Assembly (NCBI GenBank): GCA_009787435.1
Contig: WRFW01000110.1
Location: 1-5,129, forward strand
From: Defluviitaleaceae bacterium
Lineage (GTDB): Bacteria > Bacillota > Clostridia > Lachnospirales > UBA5962
Reading direction: 5' to 3'
Length of the DNA: 5,129 nt
Part shown: piece after piece, positions 1-5,009 of the stretch
How the letters are laid out: each line of letters starts with the position of its first letter
How positions within the stretch are numbered: the first letter of the stretch is position 1
Notes under the pieces: generated by a model
Seen by the model: only the letters and a program-made list of their open reading frames with translations
The model's database searches: none
What the model was told of the DNA's origin: nothing
Translations under genes and position numbers: made by a program

Positions 1-1
1 A

Positions 2-472
2 GCCCGCGCCGAACTAGCAAATAATTATGAACAAAAACTGACAGAAAAATATGTCTACACTTCCTCGTATGACCCAACCCTTAACAAAGATGAAATAGAC
101 CAACAGTTTTTAGAGTTTTTTCAAACTGTGCAAAATAAGATTTTAAACACAGCTGGCTGGTTTGGAGAAACCGGATTTTTACACGAATATGCAGGCGAAA
201 AGCTCACCGCTTATTTTTTTATTGAACTTCCCCCAACGGAGCCTTTACAACTGGACAAAGAAAACATCAAAAAAATACCCGCAGGCATATGGACTTCCCA
301 AATCAATACCGATTACCAAATCAACAATGCCCAAACAATTTTTGCCGATATATTTAACAAAAATAAATCTAATATCATCATCGAAACAGAGATATTTATC
401 AACAAAAGTATCTATTCCGAACCGAAAAAAGAGCTGAGAATTTTAACCCAAACAGGAGAACACAATGGCTAA
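2..472 (+). CDS. C-terminal part of a MerR-like regulator (effector-binding domain), 5' truncated by window
   Basis: The frame is open from base 2 to the TAA at 470-472, giving 156 residues, so the gene begins before the window. A GTG at 128 could be read as a start, but coding sequence continues upstream of it without a stop and no ribosome binding site precedes it. The visible N-terminal stretch (ELANNYEQKLTEKY) could be the end of a coiled coil. The remainder has the pattern of GyrI-like/BmrR-type effector-binding domains: a YVYTSSYDP strand, a helix, a G-x-x-GFLHEY segment, the AYFFIELPP strand, an IPAGIWTS strand, a helix, and the final strands IIIETEIFI and KKELRILTQ. In MerR proteins this domain binds a hydrophobic or cationic ligand and controls the N-terminal DNA-binding domain, which is outside the window. 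The assignment rests on the pattern alone; a stand-alone GyrI-like protein is also possible. It overlaps the next gene by 8 nt, so the two are probably co-expressed. Confidence 0.5.
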   Translation, partial: ARAELANNYEQKLTEKYVYTSSYDPTLNKDEIDQQFLEFFQTVQNKILNTAGWFGETGFLHEYAGEKLTAYFFIELPPTEPLQLDKENIKKIPAGIWTSQINTDYQINNAQTIFADIFNKNKSNIIIETEIFINKSIYSEPKKELRILTQTGEHNG

Positions 473-962
473 ACTAAAACTTTCAGACTATCTTTTCTAT
501 ATTATCTACTCAACTTTCACCGCAACGCTTTACGGCGTATTTGTCTATTTTGTTATTTACAGACTACTCGCAAATAGCAATATGCTTTATGCTTACCTAC
601 TAAACACCATTTCCATGATTGCTTTTTTATTTTTAGACAAACTAGGAAACAACCAGCTGTTATCAAAAAATCTAAAAATAGACAATGATGCAGTTTGGAT
701 ATACCTGACAAGTATGGTATCGTTTAAAACAACATTGTATCTATTCTATGCTTTTGTGCTTATCGTTTCCCGAGTATCATTATTAGAGCCAGAACTCATC
801 AACCCAGATTTTAGGAGTTTCGTCCTTTCCATTGAGTACACACTCGTTCTCTTAGTCGCATACGACAAATTTTTTGAACACCTAACAAAGGACGACCAAC
901 GCTTAAGAAAAATATCTAAGAAATTTGATAAGTTTTTCAATACATTAAAAAAACAAAGATGA
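465..962 (+). CDS. hypothetical four-helix membrane protein, 165 aa
   Basis: I do not recognise this protein. It shows four hydrophobic stretches that should span the membrane, at about residues 9-33, 39-57, 77-103 and 118-134. They are followed by a highly charged, mostly basic tail (about 135-165, rich in K, R, D and F) that probably lies in the cytoplasm. There is no cleavable signal peptide and there are no catalytic motifs. The ATG at 465 is supported by AGGAGA at 454-459, 5 nt upstream. The start lies inside the end of the MerR-like gene (8-nt overlap), which points to translational coupling and a shared role, perhaps a membrane protein controlled by or acting with that regulator. The TGA at 960-962 abuts a strong terminator, so this is the last gene of its unit. 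Its codon use, like that of its upstream neighbour, includes more ATC, AAC and TAC than the genes to the right. Confidence 0.8.
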   Translation: MAKLKLSDYLFYIIYSTFTATLYGVFVYFVIYRLLANSNMLYAYLLNTISMIAFLFLDKLGNNQLLSKNLKIDNDAVWIYLTSMVSFKTTLYLFYAFVLIVSRVSLLEPELINPDFRSFVLSIEYTLVLLVAYDKFFEHLTKDDQRLRKISKKFDKFFNTLKKQR

Positions 963-987
963 GCCTTGCGAGTTGCAAGGCTTTTTT
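963..987 (+). terminator. intrinsic terminator of the MerR-like/membrane protein unit
   Basis: A perfect 7-bp stem, GCCTTGC (963-969) with GCAAGGC (975-981), encloses a 5-nt loop (GAGTT) and is followed directly by six T (982-987). It begins immediately after the stop codon of the membrane protein gene and is preceded by an A-rich run, so it may also work in the opposite direction. Confidence 0.92.
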
Positions 988-993
988 CAAGTT

Positions 994-1011
994 GCTTGAA
1001 AGGCTTGAAAG
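994..1011 (+). repeat. 9-bp perfect tandem repeat upstream of the rplM promoter
   Basis: GCTTGAAAG occurs twice head to tail at 994-1002 and 1003-1011, and a related GCTTGACA overlaps the -35 box at 1033-1040. The first copy is also the right arm of an inverted repeat, TTTCAA (985-990) with TTGAAA (996-1001). The second copy can fold as GGCT-TGAA-AGCC (1002-1013). The repeat lies between the upstream terminator and the rplM promoter. It could be a protein-binding site or simple duplication; nothing in the sequence decides this. Confidence 0.5.
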
Positions 1012-1034
1012 CCGAGCTAAATTTAAAAAAAGGC

Positions 1035-1063
1035 TTGACAATTGCCCTTAAATGTGCTAAAAT
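1035..1063 (+). promoter_or_regulatory. sigma-A type promoter of rplM-rpsI
   Basis: The -35 box is a perfect TTGACA (1035-1040), the spacer is 17 nt, and the -10 box TAAAAT (1058-1063) matches TATAAT at five of six positions. Transcription would start at about 1069-1072, just before the structured leader, leaving an untranslated region of roughly 57 nt. Near-consensus strength fits a highly expressed ribosomal protein operon. Confidence 0.88.
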
Positions 1064-1070
1064 ATTTTAC

Positions 1071-1116
1071 AAGTGCCGTATCAGCCAATGCCCCGGAGGG
1101 TCGGTATCAAAAGGAG
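1071..1116 (+). promoter_or_regulatory. probable ribosomal protein L13 leader (autoregulatory RNA structure)
   Basis: Between the predicted transcription start and the rplM ribosome binding site lies a compact foldable segment. An outer stem pairs TGCCG (1074-1078) with CGGTA (1102-1106), with one G-U pair. Within it CCC (1091-1093) and GGG (1098-1100) can form a small hairpin with loop CGGA. The segment GTGCCG...CAGCCAATG...CGG...CGGTA resembles, from memory, the L13 leader known upstream of rplM-rpsI in Bacillota, through which L13 is thought to repress its own operon. The AAGGAG ribosome binding site (1111-1116) follows directly, so the fold could control its access. Position and size fit well, but a covariance-model match was not run. 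Confidence 0.65.
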
Positions 1117-1127
1117 ATAAAAAGATA

Positions 1128-1565
1128 ATGAGAACTACTTATCAAGTTAAAGAAAGCGAAATAGAACGCAAATGGTATGTGATAGATGCACAAGGGCAAA
1201 CTTTGGGTAGGCTATCAGCTCAAGTTTCTAAAATGCTTATGGGCAAACATAAGCCAACTTATACCCCGCATTTAGACACTGGGGACTATATTATAATTAT
1301 AAATGCAGATAAAATTCACACTACTGGCAAAAAGTTAGACCAAAAACTTTACCGCAAACACACAGGCCACCCAGGCGGTTTAAGAGAGACAACGTTGCGT
1401 GTTATGCAGCAAAAAAAGCCTGAATATGTAATAATGCACGCTGTTAAAGGAATGCTTCCTAAAAAAGCTCTAGGTGCTAAAATGCTTAAAAAGTTACGTG
1501 TTTATAAAGGTGGCGAGCATCCACACGCTGCTCAAAATCCAGAAACTATAACTTTAACATATTAA
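1128..1565 (+). CDS. rplM: 50S ribosomal protein L13
   Basis: This encodes a 145-residue L13, an early-assembling protein of the large ribosomal subunit that binds 23S rRNA. The length matches typical bacterial L13 (about 142-145). Family hallmarks are seen in order: WYVIDAQGQTLGRLSAQ (near residue 15), MGKHKPTYTPHLDTGD, TGHPGGLRE in the middle, then AVKGMLPKKALG and LRVYKGGEHPHAAQNPE near the C-terminus. The frame stays open upstream to 966, but the ATG at 1128 is the right start. It gives the family N-terminus (MRTTYQVKESEIERKWYVIDA) and has AAGGAG at 1111-1116, about 11 nt upstream, while the longer frame would translate the promoter and the leader. It is the first gene of a two-gene operon, followed after 14 nt by rpsI. 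Confidence 0.98.
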   Translation: MRTTYQVKESEIERKWYVIDAQGQTLGRLSAQVSKMLMGKHKPTYTPHLDTGDYIIIINADKIHTTGKKLDQKLYRKHTGHPGGLRETTLRVMQQKKPEYVIMHAVKGMLPKKALGAKMLKKLRVYKGGEHPHAAQNPETITLTY

Positions 1566-1579
1566 TAGGAGGAATACTA

Positions 1580-1969
1580 ATGACTGCAAGATATTACGGA
1601 ACAGGTCGTAGAAAAAGCTCTGTAGCAAGAGTATATCTAGTTCCTGGCAATGGCAAAATAACTATAAACAAAAGAGATATGGATGAATACTTCGGTCTTG
1701 AAACTCTTAAATTAATTATACGCCAGCCTTTAGAATTAACAGGCACACTTGGCAAATTTGATGTGCGTGTGAATGTTTTTGGCGGCGGTTTCACTGGGCA
1801 AGCCGGTGCTATTCGCCATGGTGTTTCCCGTGCTCTCTTAGAAGCAGATGGTGAATTTAGACCTGCTCTAAAAGCTGCTGGCTTTTTAACTAGAGACCCA
1901 AGAATGAAAGAGCGTAAGAAATACGGTCTTAAAGGTGCAAGAAGAGCACCACAATTTAGTAAGAGATAG
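1580..1969 (+). CDS. rpsI: 30S ribosomal protein S9
   Basis: This encodes a 129-residue S9 of the small ribosomal subunit head. Its C-terminal tail reaches the P site and contacts the anticodon arm of tRNA. The sequence shows the N-terminal YYGTGRRKSSVARVYL signature, the central NVFGGGFTGQAGAIRHGVSRAL block, and the basic tail with TRDPRMKERKKYGLKGARRAPQFSKR. The terminal SKR, including the tRNA-contacting last arginine, is intact. The length equals the usual bacterial size. A strong AGGAGG (1567-1572) lies 7 nt before the ATG. The 14-nt spacing from rplM and the terminator downstream define a standard rplM-rpsI operon. Confidence 0.98.
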   Translation: MTARYYGTGRRKSSVARVYLVPGNGKITINKRDMDEYFGLETLKLIIRQPLELTGTLGKFDVRVNVFGGGFTGQAGAIRHGVSRALLEADGEFRPALKAAGFLTRDPRMKERKKYGLKGARRAPQFSKR

Positions 1970-2056
1970 GTTAAAGCTATTAATATTACATTATATGAAA
2001 ATAATTTATAAAGCAGTGGTTGCAATTATTCAATATTATAATGTTTAAAGAATAAA

Positions 2057-2083
2057 GTCCCCCGTTTTGGCGGGGCTTTTTTT
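2057..2083 (+). terminator. intrinsic terminator of rplM-rpsI
   Basis: The GC-only stem CCCCG (2060-2064) with CGGGG (2071-2075) has a 6-nt loop (TTTTGG) and is followed by C and seven T (2077-2083). The flanking G2057-C2076 pair could add to it with a small bulge. It lies about 90 nt after the rpsI stop and is the only strong T-tract terminator before the next gene. Confidence 0.85.
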
Positions 2084-2206
2084 AAACCACTTGTAGTGGC
2101 AGCCTTTGGCAGTTTTTAATTCATGGCAAACTACTTAACAAAAAAGTAATTCACCGATGCAATTAAACCGTATGCCAATACTTTTAAAACGGGGGTAGAG
2201 AAAATA
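2084..2206 (+). other. 5' region of ttcA-like gene: small hairpin and a segment complementary to the upstream terminator arm
   Basis: The 123 nt between the rpsI terminator and the next gene contain a small perfect hairpin, CCACT (2087-2091) with AGTGG (2095-2099) and loop TGT, and an AT-rich hairpin TACTT/AAGTA around 2132-2148. AAAACGGGGG at 2186-2195 is an exact reverse complement of CCCCCGTTTT (2059-2068), the left arm and loop of the terminator. It overlaps the only G-rich ribosome binding site candidate for the ATG at 2207. I see no convincing -35/-10 pair here. A TATAAT at 2037-2042 lacks a properly spaced -35, so the promoter of the right-hand operon remains unidentified. Confidence 0.4.
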
Positions 2207-3142
2207 ATGTTACAAATGCAAAGCTCACTTGAAAAATCTAAAAATGCTACATTTAAATTATATGAAAATTATGAAAATTCACCATTTGAAAAAAATTTGA
2301 ATGAAAGAGCAACTCTTGCAAATATAGAAAAAAGTATAATAAAAAAATTTAGAAAGCCTATTTGGGGCAAGTTTGTAAAAGCTATGAAAGATTTTGAAAT
2401 GGTGCAAGAGGGAGATAGAATATGCGTTTGTATATCTGGTGGGAAAGATTCAATGTTACTTGCAAAATGCCTTCAAGAGCTCCAAAAACATGGAACAGTT
2501 AATTTCGAGCTTGAATTTTTAGTTACAGACCCAGGCTATGATAAAGTAAACTTAGGAAGAGTAATAGATAATGCAAAGCTTCTAGGATTAGATATAAATA
2601 TGTTTGAAACACATATTTTTGAAATAGTTAGCAAAGTTGAAAATGGACCTTGTTACCTTTGTGCTAGAATGCGTAGGGGGCATTTATATGCAGGCGGGCA
2701 AAAATTAGGCTGCAATAAAATAGCTTTAGGCCACCACCAAGACGACGTTATAGAGACTATAATGCTAAACTTATGCTATGGCTCTGAAGTAAAAACTATG
2801 ATGCCAAAGCTTCATTCAACAAATTTTGAAGGTATGGAGCTTATAAGACCTCTTTATTATGTTGAAGAAAAAGACATAATAGCTTGGAAAAACTATAATG
2901 GGCTTAATTTTATAAATTGTGCATGCCCCCTAAACGATACTTGCGATTTAGATGAGGGAGAAGCGCCAAAAATAGGTAAAAGAAGAGAAATGAAAAATCT
3001 TTTAAACACAATTAATGAAATTAACCCAGATATTAAGCAAAATATATTTAGAAGCCTTGAAAATGTTAACATGGAAGCTATAGTTGGCTATAGAACTGGC
3101 AAAGAAAGGCATAGTTTTATGGATAATTATGATAGAGATTGA
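2207..3142 (+). CDS. ttcA: TtcA-like tRNA 2-thiocytidine synthetase (PP-loop ATPase)
   Basis: This 311-residue protein belongs to the TtcA group of PP-loop ATPases, which adenylate tRNA cytidine-32 and replace its oxygen with sulphur using an iron-sulphur cluster. The PP-loop SGGKDS is at 77-82 after a beta strand (RICVCI). A CxxC motif, PCYLCARMRRG (Cys149, Cys152), matches the cluster-binding pair of TtcA and is followed by the family block KIALGHHQDDVIET (171-184) and the MMPKL and IRPLYYVEEKDI segments. In E. coli TtcA a further cysteine pair region completes the cluster site; here the equivalent is INCACPLNDTC, with Cys238, Cys240 and Cys246. The N-terminal 35 residues before LANIEKSI are low in conserved features. 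A start at 2216 (Met4) is equally possible; GGGGGTAGAG at 2191-2200 is the only ribosome binding site candidate. The gene overlaps the next one by 14 nt. The exact tRNA substrate in this organism is inferred from the family. Confidence 0.87.
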   Translation: MLQMQSSLEKSKNATFKLYENYENSPFEKNLNERATLANIEKSIIKKFRKPIWGKFVKAMKDFEMVQEGDRICVCISGGKDSMLLAKCLQELQKHGTVNFELEFLVTDPGYDKVNLGRVIDNAKLLGLDINMFETHIFEIVSKVENGPCYLCARMRRGHLYAGGQKLGCNKIALGHHQDDVIETIMLNLCYGSEVKTMMPKLHSTNFEGMELIRPLYYVEEKDIIAWKNYNGLNFINCACPLNDTCDLDEGEAPKIGKRREMKNLLNTINEINPDIKQNIFRSLENVNMEAIVGYRTGKERHSFMDNYDRD

Positions 3143-4823
3143 AAATTTAATTTTTGAATACCCAGAAAAAAAGGTAATTAATAACCTTAGTTTGAGCATT
3201 AAAAAAGGTGAATTTGTTACAATTTTAGGGGAAAATGGCTCTGGAAAATCTACTCTAGCAAAGCTTTTTAACGGGTTATTAACGCCAAAAGAGGGCACAG
3301 TTTTAATAGACGGAATGAACACAAAAGATGAAGAAAAACTCTTTAACATACGCAAAACTTGCGGTATGGTGTTTCAAAACCCTGATAATCAAATAATAGC
3401 GACTACAGTTAGAGAAGATATTGCTTTTGGGCTTGAAAATTTAGGTGTACCTGTTTCTGAAATGGAAAAAAGAATTGAAGAAGCTTTAGAAGCTGTTAAC
3501 CTTAGCGGATTTGGTGAAAAGCTTCCCTCAAACCTTTCAGGTGGTCAAAAACAAAGAGTAGCCATAGCAGGAACAATTGCAATGAAGCCAAGCATTATAG
3601 TATTTGATGAGCCAACAGCAATGTTAGACCCAAATGGGCGAAAAGCTGTTTTAGAGATAATAAACAGATTAAAAGAAGAAGGCAAAACGATTATTTTAAT
3701 AACGCATTTTATGGAAGAGGCTATAAAAGCAGATAGAATAATAATTCTTAAAAATGGTGAACTAGCATTAGAGGGAAAGCCAATAGAAGTTTTTAGCGAA
3801 GTTGAAAAAGTAGAAAGTTTAGGGCTTTCTGTACCAACTGTTGCTCTTTTGTGCCATAAATTAAAACTTCCTATTACATTAGATTTAGATGAATTTTTAA
3901 ACCTTATAAAAAATGAGTTCAGCAGTGGTCTTTTAGAAGAAAGCATTAAAGAAAATACAAACCTTTCAAACGAGCAATATTTAAAACTATCCCAAATGCA
4001 AATAGTAATAGAAGCCGAAAATTTAACGCATATTTATTCCCCCAAAACAGTGTTTGAAAAAATCTCTATTCAAAATATAAATATGCAAATTAAAAAAGGT
4101 GATTTTCTAGGAATAATAGGGCATACAGGCTCTGGAAAATCTACTTTAATTCAACATTTTAACGCTCTTCTTAAAGCAACTGAGGGGTGTGTTTTAGCTT
4201 TTGGTGAAGATATATTAAAAGAAACTAGTATACGTCAAAAAGTTGGTTTAGTTTTTCAATATCCAGAATACCAACTATTTGAAACGACAGTATTTGCGGA
4301 TGTTGCCTATGGTCCTAAAAATATGGGGCTTTCAAATGAAGAAATAGAAAAAAGAGTTAAGCTTGCCCTTTCACAAGTAGAATTAGGCGAAGAATTTTAC
4401 GAAAAATCTCCATTTGAGCTTAGCGGTGGTCAAAAAAGAAGAGTTGCTATAGCAGGCATACTTTCTATGCAGCCAGAAATTTTAGTGTTAGATGAGCCAA
4501 CAGCAGGGCTAGACCCAGCCGCAAAAGAAGCTGTGCTTAAACAAATTCAAAAATTGCACGAACAAGGGACTACAATAATAATAGTTTCACATAGTATGGA
4601 AGATATAGCAAAGCTTACAAATAAAGTAGTAGTTTTAGAAGCCGGCAAAATAAAATATGATGATACACCAGAAAAAGTTTTTGAAAATGTTAAAGAATTA
4701 GAAAAGATAGGGCTTTCTGTTCCTGTTTTTTGTAAGATTGCAAAAGCTTTGAATATTAAACCAAACATATTTACAATAGAAGATATGGCATTAAAATTGG
4801 GCATCTCTAAAAACTCCCTTTAG
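3129..4823 (+). CDS. ecfA: fused ECF transporter ATPase EcfA1-EcfA2 (two ABC domains in one chain)
   Basis: This 564-residue protein carries two complete ABC ATPase domains of the energy-coupling-factor type, which power vitamin uptake with EcfT and substrate-specific S components on the inner face of the membrane. Domain 1 (about 1-280, EcfA1-like) has Walker A GENGSGKST (34-42), Q-loop VFQNPDNQ (Gln83), signature LSGGQ (136-140), Walker B with Asp160-Glu161, and His193. Domain 2 (about 291-564, EcfA2-like) has GHTGSGKST (331-339), VFQYPEYQLF (Gln377), LSGGQ (431-435), Asp455-Glu456 and His488. Both sites look catalytically complete. Each half ends in an ECF-type tail containing GLSVP. In most Bacillota these are two separate genes of about 280 codons. 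The junction at Met290 (ATG at 3996) matches a normal EcfA2 start but has no ribosome binding site. The start at 3129 gives the family N-terminus MIEIENL. The frame extends to an ATG at 3084, but that would add 15 residues inside ttcA. The 14-nt overlap with ttcA and weak ribosome binding site suggest coupled translation. Confidence 0.93.
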   Translation: MIEIENLIFEYPEKKVINNLSLSIKKGEFVTILGENGSGKSTLAKLFNGLLTPKEGTVLIDGMNTKDEEKLFNIRKTCGMVFQNPDNQIIATTVREDIAFGLENLGVPVSEMEKRIEEALEAVNLSGFGEKLPSNLSGGQKQRVAIAGTIAMKPSIIVFDEPTAMLDPNGRKAVLEIINRLKEEGKTIILITHFMEEAIKADRIIILKNGELALEGKPIEVFSEVEKVESLGLSVPTVALLCHKLKLPITLDLDEFLNLIKNEFSSGLLEESIKENTNLSNEQYLKLSQMQIVIEAENLTHIYSPKTVFEKISIQNINMQIKKGDFLGIIGHTGSGKSTLIQHFNALLKATEGCVLAFGEDILKETSIRQKVGLVFQYPEYQLFETTVFADVAYGPKNMGLSNEEIEKRVKLALSQVELGEEFYEKSPFELSGGQKRRVAIAGILSMQPEILVLDEPTAGLDPAAKEAVLKQIQKLHEQGTTIIIVSHSMEDIAKLTNKVVVLEAGKIKYDDTPEKVFENVKELEKIGLSVPVFCKIAKALNIKPNIFTIEDMALKLGISKNSL

Positions 4824-4874
4824 TCGTTTTTAACTTGGTCTTGAAAAGTCCAAAGAAAGGGATATATTTAACAC

Positions 4875-4909
4875 GCACTTTCAAAAAACTTAACAGTTTT
4901 TAGAAGTGC
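4875..4909 (+). other. inverted repeat (hairpin) between ecfA and ecfT
   Basis: GCACTT (4875-4880) pairs with AAGTGC (4904-4909), and inside it AAAAACT (4884-4890) pairs with AGTTTTT (4895-4901) around a TAAC loop (4891-4894), with a small internal mismatch between the two stems. No T-run follows the outer stem, so it is not a classical terminator. It may be a weak terminator, an mRNA-stabilising or processing structure, or a protein-binding site. A smaller imperfect hairpin, TTGG/CCAA, lies just before it at about 4835-4853. Confidence 0.5.
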
Positions 4910-4925
4910 TCAATTTAAAAAAACT

Positions 4926-4954
4926 TTGTGATAGCTGTGCACCGTTTATAAAAT
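4926..4954 (+). promoter_or_regulatory. candidate promoter for ecfT
   Basis: TTGTGA (4926-4931, four of six consensus bases) is separated by 17 nt from TAAAAT (4949-4954, five of six), the same -10 sequence used before rplM. A start near 4960 would leave a leader of about 50 nt in which TAGCTA (4957-4962) and TAGCTA (4974-4979) can form a stem. The 186-nt gap after ecfA makes a separate promoter for ecfT plausible, but in such AT-rich DNA a chance match is possible. Confidence 0.4.
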
Positions 4955-5009
4955 ATTAGCTAAAACCTTTCGCTAGCTATTATAAAGTGAATAAAATAAA
5001 AGGGGATAT

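Noticed and set aside
162..437. Second plus-strand frame inside the MerR-like gene
   Set aside because: It is wholly nested in the longer frame, which continues from the window edge; its composition is not protein-like and no good ribosome binding site precedes it.
966..1127. N-terminal extension of the rplM frame by 54 codons
   Set aside because: It would translate the terminator tail, the promoter and the leader, and has no L13 homology. The ATG at 1128 gives the family N-terminus and follows AAGGAG.
1594..2025. Minus-strand open frame of 143 codons opposite rpsI
   Set aside because: It is antisense to a certain ribosomal protein gene, has no recognisable domain and is a typical shadow frame.
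2020..2042. TTGCAA and TATAAT as a promoter before ttcA
   Set aside because: The spacer is only 11 nt and no acceptable -35 exists at 16-18 nt. Transcription would also start just before a strong terminator.
3084..3128. Upstream ATG giving 15 extra residues on the fused ATPase
   Set aside because: ECF ATPases begin with a short beta strand such as MIEIENL, found at 3129. The extension is out-of-frame ttcA coding sequence.
3545..3946. Minus-strand open frames opposite ecfA (also 3002-3355 and 4547-4804)
   Set aside because: They mirror conserved ABC ATPase coding sequence and show no family features or ribosome binding sites.
4875..4909. Intrinsic terminator after ecfA
   Set aside because: The hairpin is real but no T-run follows the stem, so a classical terminator is not supported.
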